9,301 nt of DNA from Bacillota bacterium (GTDB lineage Bacteria; Bacillota_I; Bacilli_A; Acholeplasmatales; Acholeplasmataceae): NCBI GenBank assembly GCA_023458995.1, contig JAEWVV010000184.1, positions 1-9,301 on the forward strand, given 5' to 3'. The first letter of the stretch is position 1, and each line of letters begins with the position of its first letter. A program made the translations under genes and the position numbers. A model generated the notes under the pieces. It worked only from the letters and a program-made list of their open reading frames with translations. It searched no databases and was not told the origin of the DNA. Positions 1-7,915 of the stretch are shown in pieces.

Positions 1-134
1 TAAATGGTTTCTTGATTTTCTAAGAAATATATACGTTACATAATTAAGTAATAATCAAAACTCATACATAGACAAGCATAGAAGAACCAAATTTACTCTA
101 TTCATGTTTTCTGCACGATATATATCTTTTTATC

Positions 135-163
135 TTGTTTTCTTTTAAATATAGATTTATAAA
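135..163 (+). promoter_or_regulatory. Possible sigma-A promoter of the large lipoprotein gene
   Basis: TTGTTT (135-140) is followed after exactly 17 bp by TATAAA (158-163). The -10 box matches consensus at 5 of 6 bases, the -35 box at only 3 of 6. It would start transcription near 170 and give a leader of about 110 nt before the TTG start at 281. In such AT-rich sequence a match of this quality can arise by chance, so this is a candidate only. Nothing else is seen in 1-190. Confidence 0.4.
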
Positions 164-265
164 GTTTTCTAGATAAACTAAAGTAAACGTGTGAAAACTA
201 TGATTCCAAAACAACAAGTCATATCTATAAACAATATACTTGAGATAACAAAAGAGAATATAAAT

Positions 266-270
266 GGAGG
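266..270 (+). promoter_or_regulatory. Ribosome binding site that sets the lipoprotein start
   Basis: GGAGG lies 10 nt before a TTG codon at 281. From that codon the protein begins with two lysines, a hydrophobic run and a lipobox, which is a complete type II signal peptide. The longer open frame beginning with GTG at 191 would put 30 mostly polar residues before the signal peptide and has no comparable Shine-Dalgarno sequence. The TTG start is therefore preferred. Confidence 0.8.
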
Positions 271-280
271 TACACTTACA

Positions 281-3200
281 TTGAGAAATTCTAAAAAGGT
301 CATATTCTTGATTATCATTGTCTTATTTCTAGTTTCTTGCACTCCATCTTTTAAGACGGTAGGAAAATATTACCAATATGATACTGGTGAGAAACTGCCT
401 GATTTATGGATTGAACTTCAGAGTAAGAATCAATGGTTAGATGATGACGGAATGACTGGAAGATATGCCATCAACGACGATCAAATAACACTCTTTTTTG
501 ATTTCTTTGGTGAAGAAGTTGTTGCCTATGAAGGAACAATTTCCAAAGGTGTTATTACTTTCACCATAGATGGCGAAGAAGTTGTTTATGCTCAGGATGG
601 AGCCGTTTCCATACGATTGATAGAGGGTTCAATAACGTTTTTCCCTGATGATTTTACCTTGAATCAATCAACCTTCCAGTATGAAGTTCCAATCGATCAA
701 ACAAGTATCAGTTTGATTGATAGATTTGTTTCATCAAAAGGAACGAAAGTAGTTATCAGTTCTTCTCCTTCTTTAAATGATCAAATCATTGGGAATCTAT
801 CTTTAACACATGCTGAGAATCGCTTTTACCTTTTAGTTGTTGACGAGATTTATTCGACGATAGTCAAACAATATCAAATATTAATTATTCGACCTCTTCA
901 GTCGATTATATACTTATATTCAAGTGGATCAAGTTCAACTTCTCAAGTTCTCCATGTAGAATACGGTGGTAACTTAAAAGGATTAGAAAATACTTTAACT
1001 CCTCCAGAGGGTTATGAATTTAGTCACTGGATTATTAAGAATAATGAAGAGCAAGTTGTAAGCAACACCCAAACATTAGATAATTATATTCCAGTTAATG
1101 GTCATAGCCTTTATGCTCAATTCAAACCGAAAGCATATCAATTCAAATTAATACATCCATCTGGTGAAATTAATAAAACCCAAACTTATGGTGATAATTT
1201 TAAATGGCCCACACTAGATGCTCAAGAACATTACCTTTTTGATGGGTGGTCTTATCAAGATCATCGGGTTACTAATAAATTGGGTGATAGCACTGGTTAC
1301 TGGTCTTTTAGTGATGATGATGAAATTATCATTGAAGCTATTTGGAAGGGTAAAGACTATCGAATTACGTTTGAATATGAGAACAATGTTTATCCTTCCC
1401 GCATTGATTATTCTCATCTTGTAGAATACAATACTTTTACGACCATCACTGTGACATCACCAACTCATTATGATTTTGTTGGGTGGTTTGATACAGATGG
1501 CAAACTTGTTTCAGAAAATGAAGTATATACATTTCAGGTCAAGAGTAATACAACATTAATACCCCGCTTTACACCCAAAATCTATACCATTACATTGATT
1601 CCTGGGGAAGGTGCGGAAGTATTATCCACTGAACCAATTACTTTTAGTATCGACCAACCTGAATATATTTTTCTTCCTCATGCAACAAAACCCAATTATG
1701 ATTTTATTGGATGGTATTATGACGAATACTTTCAATCACCATTTATCAATTCATCCTATACAAATCTACAGTCAATGAATCTTTATGCAAAATTCTTACC
1801 TACGTCATATCCAATTCAATATATAGATGCTTATCAAAACCATCCTGAGAATCCCAAAACCTATACCATCGAAAGTAGTCTTCTGCTTTTTTCTCCATCT
1901 AGAGAAGGGTATGAATTTTTAGGTTGGTTTCAAGATCAATCACTCACTATCCCATTTGGGAATAAGGGTCCTGGCGGATCTATTTCTGTTTATGCAAAAT
2001 GGAGAGTTCTATCATATTCGATCACATATCATCTCAATAATGGAACAAACCATGAGGAAAACATTCAAAATACGACTATTGAAACAGTTTTTAATCTACT
2101 ATCTCCTACCAAAACAGGGTATGAATTTTTAGGTTGGTATGACAATTCTGAACTTAATGGTAATTCCGTTACACAAATCAAAAACATAAGTAATGATTAT
2201 CATTTGTATGCCTCTTGGAAAGCAATTAAGACAAATGTTACTTTCATCACCAATCCAGATGGCATTGCAGCACGATTCTTCTTTCGAGTCAATGGTGGTA
2301 GCCCGTTTATTGAAAGTCGTGAATATTTGGATGGCGAAGAAATTATTATGCCTACGCCACCAAAACGAGATGGCAAGATTTTTATCGGTTGGACTGAAAG
2401 TAATAGTTGTTCTACGCTATACCTTGTTAATCAAAATCAATCAATTAGTGGAGACCGATACTTAACTGCTTGTTATATCGATATTCCTAGTCAGACAGAA
2501 ATTATTGAGTTGAATCAACCATTCCTATATGGCAATCAGGATAAGTACCTCTTTTATGCAACATCGAGCATGAAGTTGAAATTATCTTTCCAAAACTATC
2601 CGTTTTCTAGTACGTCCCATCTAAGAATAACGGTTCAACATTCTATAGGTAAACTCGAAACACAAGTTAATGGAAATCAAATGGAAATCAATGTTACCAC
2701 TCCAGGATATGTCTATATTCGAGCTACTATGTTTAATCCTATAACGAATATCACGGCGCCAGTATCTGATCTAAATATGACATTAACCCAACGTGAGCCA
2801 CTTGTCTATAACACTGCAAAAAATGTAGTCTATACAGCAACCTATGATGCTCACTTCTCAATTCATCCCTTCGCCTACAAACGATTCTATCAAATCTTGG
2901 GTTGGTTTAGCGAACCCAATGGACAAGGGACACAGTATCTAAATTCATTCGGTCAAACATTAAATCCTTGGAATCAAACTGATGATATGATTTTGTATGC
3001 AGCTTACGCACCCATAGCTCATACCATTCAATATAATCTTCCTGAAAGTGCAATCAATCATGAAGATAATCCGAGCAGTTTTGAAGAAGGCAAACCTTTT
3101 TCGCTACTTCCTGCTTCTATGGAGCATTACAACTTTGTGGGATGGCAGACCAATAGTGGAATTCTCGTTTCTACAGTAGATGAACTCTTTGGAAATTCAA

Positions 3201-6200
3201 CCATAAAACCAATCTTTGCCCCTATAAAATACAACATCACATATCATCTTGATGATGTACTCAATGATAATCAAACCGAGTTTACGATAGAAGACCGATT
3301 TGTTTTGAATCATCCAAAAAAGAATGGTTATCAATTCAGTGGTTGGTACTTTGATGAACTCTTTGAATTACCTTTTGATGGTATATTTGATGGCGAGATT
3401 GATTCCTCAATCTCACTTTATGGAAAGTGGAATATTGCAAACAATTTAATCGCCTATGATCTCCAAGGAGGTCTCTTAGAAGAACCTTATCCTACACAAT
3501 TCACCATGTTTGATACTTTTGATTTGCCTATTCCTTCACGAATAGGATACAACTTTATCGGATGGACTTATCTGGGTGAAGAAATGGATTCAGTAGAACT
3601 TCATACTACAGAAGATTTGTACCTTGAAGCTCAGTGGGAAGCTATCGAATCATCAATAATCTATCATTTATTTGATGGCACCAATCATCTAGAAAATCCT
3701 AACACCATCCTCTATAGCGAGACAGAAATCACTTTAGAACCTGCTAGCAAGGAAGGTTATACCTTCATGGGATGGTACCTAGATGAAGATTTTCAAACGA
3801 AAGTAATTTCCTTACACTCGATTATTAACGATGTAAATTTATACGCTTTATATGAAGCAAATCATTACCGGATTACCTATCATACAAATGGTGGAAATAT
3901 CCTAGATGATCAAGAGTATCATATAGGAGATGAAATAATAAAAACTACTCCTGAAAAAGAGGGTTGCTCTTTTGCTGGTTGGTATTTAAATCCTACATTA
4001 ACCGTAAAAAATGAGTATGTCTCGATGCCTAGTCAAGATCTAAATCTCTATGCCAAATGGATTCCTTATAGTATTTCCATCATTTATGATTCTTCCATTC
4101 GAAAAATCAATATTCTTGAGCCATTTGACGCATCAAGTTTCCAAAGTACTGCAGTTGACTCTGATGGATCAATCATCCCCATTTTAGTTTCAGTTATCGG
4201 TGTTTTCGAAGGTGGTCAAACAGTATCGGTAGAATTAAAAGCAACCGGAAAATACCAAATGAGTAACTCAGTCATTTTAGATAATATTTTGCTATACGGT
4301 TCTCCCAATGGCTCTTATAATGAGAATATTAAACAAATTAGTTTCATGCAAACAAATCCAATAGAATACTTAGAAGTTCAGTTCACAGATAGTTTTAATC
4401 ATCCGATTGACATTTCACACTATGAAATTTATCAAGGAACGATGGAAGCTGGAAACTATGTTCAATGGATCATTTACGCGGTTGACTCCATGGGAATCCA
4501 AGGGGAAATCATCACAGACCCAATCGCAATCTATGGTACACCTTCAATTGATGCATCTGATGCTCATGTTCCAAGTGATAAAGTTCTTTCTCTAGAAGAT
4601 TTCGCTTTAGTTGCTAAAGATAGTTTTGGTCAAGACTTAGCGGTTACCATGGAAGAGATCACACATCAGGTTTCCTTTTATCACGAGAACCGTCTCCTTT
4701 ATGTTATGACAGCATCCCACAATGGATATCTTGAATACCCACGGGAACCTATTATATTAGATTATGATTTCGTCGGTTGGATAGATCAATCAGGGAATCG
4801 TTTTGATTTAGCAACCCAAATTCAAGAAGATATGAGTTTATATGCTTTACTCGTCCCTAGAAATACCTACACTCATCTTATTCATTATTACTTTAGAACT
4901 GATGTATCAGCAAACCTTAATGAGACAATTGAGTTTACTTATTCGAGTCAATACTCTGCAAAATATCAGTTTAAAGTTGACAATTATTACTTTCATATTT
5001 CAATTATTATTTTAGATGATGATGGAAATACCGTACCCTATGAAACAGATGAGCAGATGACTATCCTATGGGTCAATTTGGAAAAACATAAGATTTACCG
5101 GATATTCATCACTACAACCGGATATAAGTCTTCTTCGTTACTCTACAAGTCAATTTCATTAGGTCTGGCATCAACAGATGAAATAACACCTGCACCCTAT
5201 CCAATTAAGACATATCGGCTTATGACAAGTGATGCTTTAAATCACACCAACGAAATTGTTCGTGATGTCTATTTGTATGACGATATCCAACTTGATTTTA
5301 GTGGTCAATTGGGTTACACAGAAGGAGAATTCATTACAAAGGAATCTTTAGGAGTTCGTGCATTTGATTCCTTTGGATATGAGATTGATGATGTCAAACT
5401 CACTTATATTGAAGGTCTACAAATAGAAGGTGAAATCCTCATTTATGAGATTGAAGCAATCGATCGAGCAGGTCAAATCATAGTCCAACAACTCGAGATC
5501 AAGATTCTAGGAAATCCTACTTTATCCTTTACTTCTCCTACTTATATCAGACAAGATCAACTTATAACTCCTAAACTCTTCTCAACACAAGCATTTGATT
5601 CCTTTGGCGATCCGATTACAGTAGATATTTCACTCAAAACAGGCTATGAAAAACTCGGATCAAAATCTGTTGTCTATGTTATCACTGCAACCGATTCAGC
5701 TGGTCAAGTTATTAGTGCCGAAACGTCACTTATCAAAGTTTACAGCAAGGAAGATATCGTTATTTCTTATCTTTCCGATCCTAATATTCAAAGTGTATTT
5801 TTAGAAGGAAAGGGTTTTGAATTTGAAGCCGAAGCATCAAGTTCCTTCATGGAAAATATCACGAACATATACTATGAAACTGTTGATGGTTCTCCTTTAG
5901 AAATCAATAAATTGCTGGATGTATATCTTGTCTTCGAAGATATTGCCGGTAATATTGTCAAATCTGATATCATAACCGGAGTCATATTTTATGATACGCT
6001 CATCGTCTATCATTACTCTACCTCTGATGACGTTTTAGGTTACTCTCATATCAATCAAGGTGATCGAATTTATCAATTTTTTATTGCTCCAGCACCATCT
6101 CCTTATCGCCATGGCGGTTGGTTCACAAAACCTAATGGGGAAGGTAAAAAAATTGAGAATGGATCTCTAGTTCAAAGTAGTGAATCTACAATTCATCTTT

Positions 6201-6991
6201 ATGTCAATTACGTCATCTATTATGAAGTAATTGCTCAAGTTCAAACATATACCGTGACCTTTAACTTTAACGATGGTATTACTCCAAATACATCCTGTGT
6301 GGTTGATGATCAAAACGCACTTGTATTCCCTGATTTGCCACGAAGAAAGAATCATTTCTTTTTAGGATGGTTTACTCAACCAATAGGTGGAGAATTACTT
6401 AATCCGAATAATTCAATAACAAAGAACATGACTCTTTATGCACAATGGAGCAGTACAACACAAAATGTCTTGAACATCAACGAGTATTTCAACCCCTATC
6501 CTTATTATCAAACACATTCATTATCATTATCAGTTCCTTACAGTGGTGAATACATCTTAAAGTATACAGGTAGTGTAAAAATTACCCATAGTACCCCTAA
6601 TAGTAGTCCAATAACGTATTTTGAATCGACTCCTTCAATGAATCGTGATTATCAAGTTGTTTATTTAAATGCTGGATCAATCTATACTGTCATTCTAAAA
6701 ACAGGAAATGATGGTGAATACTATCAAAATACAGGAACAATACGCGTTACTCCTCTCCTACCCCCTATTTCGGCTCCAAGATCATTGCTTACAAGTGGAA
6801 CGATTTATAATGGTGAGAACATCCTTAGTGATTTTGATTTAGTCGTCAGTCAATACGATTTCTATTACGCTCCAACCAAAGATGCTTCAAAGAAAATTCT
6901 AGTCAATGATGTATTTGACATTAATCGCATTGACTACGTCTATTCAGAAGAACTTAGAAGATTTATATTCTATGCTTTTTCAAAATCATAA
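281..6991 (+). CDS. Giant surface lipoprotein with InlB B-type repeats and Ig-like units (putative adhesin)
   Basis: This is a predicted 2236-residue protein anchored in the outer face of the membrane by a lipidated cysteine. The signal peptide has K5-K6, a hydrophobic core and lipobox L-V-S-C with the modified cysteine at residue 20. Residues about 25-115 form a small beta domain with a W-x-D-D-D-G motif. Residues about 120-207 resemble a cadherin-like beta-sandwich. Sixteen InlB B-type (Listeria-Bacteroides) repeats follow, each ending a hydrophobic strand with F-x-G-W. Their core tryptophans are at 250, 323, 402, 478, 549, 619, 704, 875, 955, 1022, 1095, 1165, 1234, 1500, 1947 and 2030. 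Ig-like units with a D-S-F-G motif fill about 1267-1462 and 1643-1905. Three beta-sandwich segments resembling PPC domains lie at about 743-845, 1527-1642 and 2061-2170. There is no LPXTG motif, C-terminal membrane segment or recognisable enzyme domain. Proteins of this kind are usually adhesins or surface-matrix components; no ligand can be named. It is transcribed alone, with a strong terminator after it. Confidence 0.93.
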   Translation: MRNSKKVIFLIIIVLFLVSCTPSFKTVGKYYQYDTGEKLPDLWIELQSKNQWLDDDGMTGRYAINDDQITLFFDFFGEEVVAYEGTISKGVITFTIDGEEVVYAQDGAVSIRLIEGSITFFPDDFTLNQSTFQYEVPIDQTSISLIDRFVSSKGTKVVISSSPSLNDQIIGNLSLTHAENRFYLLVVDEIYSTIVKQYQILIIRPLQSIIYLYSSGSSSTSQVLHVEYGGNLKGLENTLTPPEGYEFSHWIIKNNEEQVVSNTQTLDNYIPVNGHSLYAQFKPKAYQFKLIHPSGEINKTQTYGDNFKWPTLDAQEHYLFDGWSYQDHRVTNKLGDSTGYWSFSDDDEIIIEAIWKGKDYRITFEYENNVYPSRIDYSHLVEYNTFTTITVTSPTHYDFVGWFDTDGKLVSENEVYTFQVKSNTTLIPRFTPKIYTITLIPGEGAEVLSTEPITFSIDQPEYIFLPHATKPNYDFIGWYYDEYFQSPFINSSYTNLQSMNLYAKFLPTSYPIQYIDAYQNHPENPKTYTIESSLLLFSPSREGYEFLGWFQDQSLTIPFGNKGPGGSISVYAKWRVLSYSITYHLNNGTNHEENIQNTTIETVFNLLSPTKTGYEFLGWYDNSELNGNSVTQIKNISNDYHLYASWKAIKTNVTFITNPDGIAARFFFRVNGGSPFIESREYLDGEEIIMPTPPKRDGKIFIGWTESNSCSTLYLVNQNQSISGDRYLTACYIDIPSQTEIIELNQPFLYGNQDKYLFYATSSMKLKLSFQNYPFSSTSHLRITVQHSIGKLETQVNGNQMEINVTTPGYVYIRATMFNPITNITAPVSDLNMTLTQREPLVYNTAKNVVYTATYDAHFSIHPFAYKRFYQILGWFSEPNGQGTQYLNSFGQTLNPWNQTDDMILYAAYAPIAHTIQYNLPESAINHEDNPSSFEEGKPFSLLPASMEHYNFVGWQTNSGILVSTVDELFGNSTIKPIFAPIKYNITYHLDDVLNDNQTEFTIEDRFVLNHPKKNGYQFSGWYFDELFELPFDGIFDGEIDSSISLYGKWNIANNLIAYDLQGGLLEEPYPTQFTMFDTFDLPIPSRIGYNFIGWTYLGEEMDSVELHTTEDLYLEAQWEAIESSIIYHLFDGTNHLENPNTILYSETEITLEPASKEGYTFMGWYLDEDFQTKVISLHSIINDVNLYALYEANHYRITYHTNGGNILDDQEYHIGDEIIKTTPEKEGCSFAGWYLNPTLTVKNEYVSMPSQDLNLYAKWIPYSISIIYDSSIRKINILEPFDASSFQSTAVDSDGSIIPILVSVIGVFEGGQTVSVELKATGKYQMSNSVILDNILLYGSPNGSYNENIKQISFMQTNPIEYLEVQFTDSFNHPIDISHYEIYQGTMEAGNYVQWIIYAVDSMGIQGEIITDPIAIYGTPSIDASDAHVPSDKVLSLEDFALVAKDSFGQDLAVTMEEITHQVSFYHENRLLYVMTASHNGYLEYPREPIILDYDFVGWIDQSGNRFDLATQIQEDMSLYALLVPRNTYTHLIHYYFRTDVSANLNETIEFTYSSQYSAKYQFKVDNYYFHISIIILDDDGNTVPYETDEQMTILWVNLEKHKIYRIFITTTGYKSSSLLYKSISLGLASTDEITPAPYPIKTYRLMTSDALNHTNEIVRDVYLYDDIQLDFSGQLGYTEGEFITKESLGVRAFDSFGYEIDDVKLTYIEGLQIEGEILIYEIEAIDRAGQIIVQQLEIKILGNPTLSFTSPTYIRQDQLITPKLFSTQAFDSFGDPITVDISLKTGYEKLGSKSVVYVITATDSAGQVISAETSLIKVYSKEDIVISYLSDPNIQSVFLEGKGFEFEAEASSSFMENITNIYYETVDGSPLEINKLLDVYLVFEDIAGNIVKSDIITGVIFYDTLIVYHYSTSDDVLGYSHINQGDRIYQFFIAPAPSPYRHGGWFTKPNGEGKKIENGSLVQSSESTIHLYVNYVIYYEVIAQVQTYTVTFNFNDGITPNTSCVVDDQNALVFPDLPRRKNHFFLGWFTQPIGGELLNPNNSITKNMTLYAQWSSTTQNVLNINEYFNPYPYYQTHSLSLSVPYSGEYILKYTGSVKITHSTPNSSPITYFESTPSMNRDYQVVYLNAGSIYTVILKTGNDGEYYQNTGTIRVTPLLPPISAPRSLLTSGTIYNGENILSDFDLVVSQYDFYYAPTKDASKKILVNDVFDINRIDYVYSEELRRFIFYAFSKS
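905..2470 (+). repeat. InlB B-type repeat block 1 (seven units, protein level)
   Basis: Seven degenerate units of 70-85 residues cover residues about 209-730 of the lipoprotein. Each has a strand such as I-T-Y-H-L or I-T-F, a variable loop, a G-Y-x-F-x-G-W core and an L-Y-A-x-W ending that runs straight into the next unit. The first core is F-S-H-W rather than F-x-G-W, and the second and seventh units are the most divergent. Units 5 and 6 are the closest pair: their cores share an identical 23-bp DNA stretch (1906-1928 and 2116-2138), exactly 210 bp apart. Confidence 0.85.
2828..4075 (+). repeat. InlB B-type repeat block 2 (six units, protein level)
   Basis: Six units cover residues about 850-1265, with core tryptophans at 875, 955, 1022, 1095, 1165 and 1234. 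Spacing is 67-80 residues, close to 70 in most cases. Most begin I-x-Y-H-L or I-x-Y and end L-Y-A-K-W or similar, as in block 1. A beta-sandwich insert at residues about 743-845 separates the block from block 1. The last unit is the best match to the family consensus (T-N-G-G, F-A-G-W-Y, L-Y-A-K-W). Confidence 0.85.
4085..4665 (+). repeat. DSFG Ig-like units 1-3 (third incomplete)
   Basis: Protein-level repeats of about 55-60 residues at residues about 1269-1462. Unit 1 has A-V-D-S-D-G and ends L-L-Y-G-S-P. Unit 2 has F-T-D-S-F-N, then A-V-D-S-M-G, and ends A-I-Y-G-T-P. Unit 3 has A-K-D-S-F-G but stops about halfway, before the second aspartate motif, and continues directly into a lone InlB-type repeat. 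The layout (A-x-D-S-x-G, a middle strand, A-x-D-x-x-G, closing strand) resembles bacterial Ig-like surface domains. Exact family assignment needs a profile search. Confidence 0.6.
4670..4855 (+). repeat. Isolated InlB B-type repeat (unit 14)
   Basis: A single unit at residues about 1464-1525 with core F-V-G-W (Trp 1500) and a closing S-L-Y-A-L segment. It begins V-S-F-Y immediately after the broken third DSFG unit and is followed by the second PPC-like beta-sandwich segment (residues about 1527-1642). Its surroundings differ from the two tandem blocks. Confidence 0.75.
5206..5995 (+). repeat. DSFG Ig-like units 4-6
   Basis: Residues about 1643-1905. Unit 4 contains R-A-F-D-S-F-G and later A-I-D-R-A-G-Q. 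Unit 5 contains Q-A-F-D-S-F-G and later A-T-D-S-A-G-Q. Unit 6 is divergent, with A-S-S-S-F and later F-E-D-I-A-G-N. Units 4 and 5 share an identical 17-bp stretch at the DSFG motif (5360-5376 and 5591-5607), so this pair may have duplicated relatively recently. Confidence 0.6.
5999..6460 (+). repeat. InlB B-type repeat block 3 (two units)
   Basis: Residues about 1907-2060, with core tryptophans at 1947 (H-G-G-W) and 2030 (F-L-G-W). The first unit is divergent and ends in an extended V-N-Y-V-I-Y-Y segment. The second is close to consensus, with V-T-F-N-F-N-D-G at the start and L-Y-A-Q-W at the end. The last PPC-like beta-sandwich follows, with a Y-x-L-x-Y strand and an L-N-A-G-S-I-Y motif. A tail of about 65 residues then ends the protein. 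Confidence 0.75.
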
Positions 6992-7039
6992 AAATTTGAA
7001 TGATTTCGCTCTTTGAAGTACTCGATAAAATTAAAATGA

Positions 7040-7086
7040 GGAAGTATCCTTCTGGAAAAACTGAAGGATACTTCCTTTTCTTTTTG
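7040..7086 (+). terminator. Rho-independent terminator of the lipoprotein gene
   Basis: A perfect 13-bp inverted repeat pairs GGAAGTATCCTTC (7040-7052) with GAAGGATACTTCC (7063-7075) around a 10-nt loop and runs straight into TTTTCTTTTTG. It begins 49 nt after the lipoprotein stop codon. It lies between two convergent genes. On the minus strand the stem is followed by CTCATTTTAA, so it may also stop transcripts from that side, but less well. Confidence 0.93.
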
Positions 7087-7138
7087 AATAGAAAAATTGA
7101 TCTCTTTTCATGCGAAATCAAATCAATTTAAACATCAA

Positions 7139-7612
7139 CTAACTAATCAATGATATGAACTCTTTTACATCGTATTGGGTACGAGGTTCTTTCTCTTCAT
7201 CTGGATAACCGATATAGATCATTGTTAAAGGTATGATGAAATCTTCTAGTCTACGTATTTCTCTTACCCTTTTAACAGGTGTTACCCTCGGGAATAATCC
7301 GCACCAACATGATCCAGGTCCTAATTCAGTTGCCGATAAGATCATGGTTTCTATTGCTGCTGAACAATCTTGAATCCAGAAATCATTAGCTCTATGATTT
7401 AATGATCTTTTATCATTTCCTGCAACAATAATCATTAGTGGTGCATCGATATTGGAGTATCTACTTACCATTCTAAATTGTTCTTTTTAATCATTATTTT
7501 TAATGACATAGGACACCCATGGCCTTTTGTTACATGCACTAGGCGCTGCCATAGTGCTTTTAAGTAAAGTTTTAATGATATCGTCATCTATTTTAGTATC
7601 TTTGAATTTCCG
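7139..7612 (-). pseudogene. Nitroreductase family protein, interrupted and 5'-truncated
   Basis: The frame encodes an FMN-dependent nitroreductase-family oxidoreductase from the R-K-F strand near its usual start to its natural end. Recognisable parts are R-K-F-K-D, then A-A-P-S-A-C-N-K-R-P-W (FMN-contact region), A-P-L-M-I-I-V-A-G, W-I-Q-D-C-S-A-A-I, L-G-P-G-S-C-W-C-G and I-G-Y-P with a charged C-terminal tail. One in-frame TAA at 7487-7489 falls about 41 codons into this fragment, between the P-W region and the A-P-L strand. The reading frame is otherwise unbroken and spacing is normal. The true N-terminus is missing: homology stops at about 7612, where an IS3-family transposase remnant begins on the other strand. 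An ATG at 7469-7471 could give a 110-residue C-terminal piece, but no ribosome site precedes it and it would lack the FMN-contact region. Confidence 0.87.
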
Positions 7613-7761
7613 AAAACTTTGATAACTACATTTATTGGTATAACAACGAAAGAATCGAACTTACCTTAGGAGGTTATTCTCCTGTACAATATAGATTAAT
7701 GAACAATGAATGATATAATATCTACATAGAACCAAAAGTACAAGAAAATGGTATCAGTTCA
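7612..7761 (+). mobile_element. IS3-family insertion sequence remnant (right end)
   Basis: From 7612 to the TGA at 7711-7713 the + strand encodes 33 residues typical of the end of an IS3-family (IS150-like) DDE transposase: N-Y-I-Y-W-Y-N-N-E-R-I, then L-G-G-Y-S-P-V-Q-Y-R. After a short untranslated tail, the sequence ATGGTATCAGTTCA (7748-7761) resembles the TTTGGGGTCAGTTCA-type right terminal repeat of this group, so the element probably ends at 7761. The catalytic core, orfA and left end are absent. It is an inactive scar. It forms the break at the 5' end of the nitroreductase pseudogene on one side and cuts another gene start on the other. Confidence 0.75.
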
Positions 7762-7795
7762 CTTTTTTTAATTTGCTTTTTTCTTTTTTTGTCAT
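7754..7795 (-). pseudogene. Truncated 5' end of an unidentified gene
   Basis: An ATG at 7793-7795 is preceded, with 8-nt spacing, by AAGGAGGTAA (7801-7810), a nearly ideal Shine-Dalgarno sequence. The frame reads M-T-K-K-E-K-S-K-L-K-K and then enters the probable IS3 end at 7761, meeting TGA at 7754-7756 after 13 codons. The lysine-rich start fits a cytoplasmic or membrane-protein N-terminus but identifies no family. It may be the lost start of the neighbouring nitroreductase or of a separate gene removed by deletion next to the IS. The ribosome site is the main evidence that a real gene once began here. Confidence 0.55.
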
Positions 7796-7915
7796 AAAGA
7801 TTACCTCCTTCAACATATGGAGAAATCAGGTATCTTTTGACCACCCTATTTGTGATTTTTTTAGTTAATATGTCATATTCAACAAATCCTGAGTTTCTCA
7901 GTTCAATAAAAGAAT

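Noticed and set aside
1214..1424. Short open frames on both strands inside the lipoprotein gene, including one with a hydrophobic translation
   Set aside because: They lie wholly within a clearly coding frame with continuous repeat structure, have no ribosome sites and no recognisable domains.
6167..6355. 62-codon minus-strand frame opposite the C-terminal repeats
   Set aside because: Antisense to conserved InlB-type repeats, no ribosome site or family features.
281..6991. CRISPR-like or variable-repeat array in the long repetitive gene
   Set aside because: The repeats are degenerate at DNA level and conserved as protein motifs (F-x-G-W), so they are protein domains and not nucleotide arrays.
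281..6991. Alternative genetic code with TGA as tryptophan
   Set aside because: No in-frame TGA occurs in 2236 codons and all repeat-core tryptophans are TGG; the pseudogene stops are TAA and TAG, which no code change of this type would remove.
7040..7086. Possible structured ncRNA or attachment site at the long palindrome
   Set aside because: Perfect stem, short loop and T-run right after a stop codon are fully explained by a terminator.
7820..7850. AGGGTGGT on the minus strand upstream of the truncated gene, reminiscent of a T-box motif
   Set aside because: The required continuation ACCGCG is absent and there is no specifier stem or matching terminator; the similarity is only the first eight bases.
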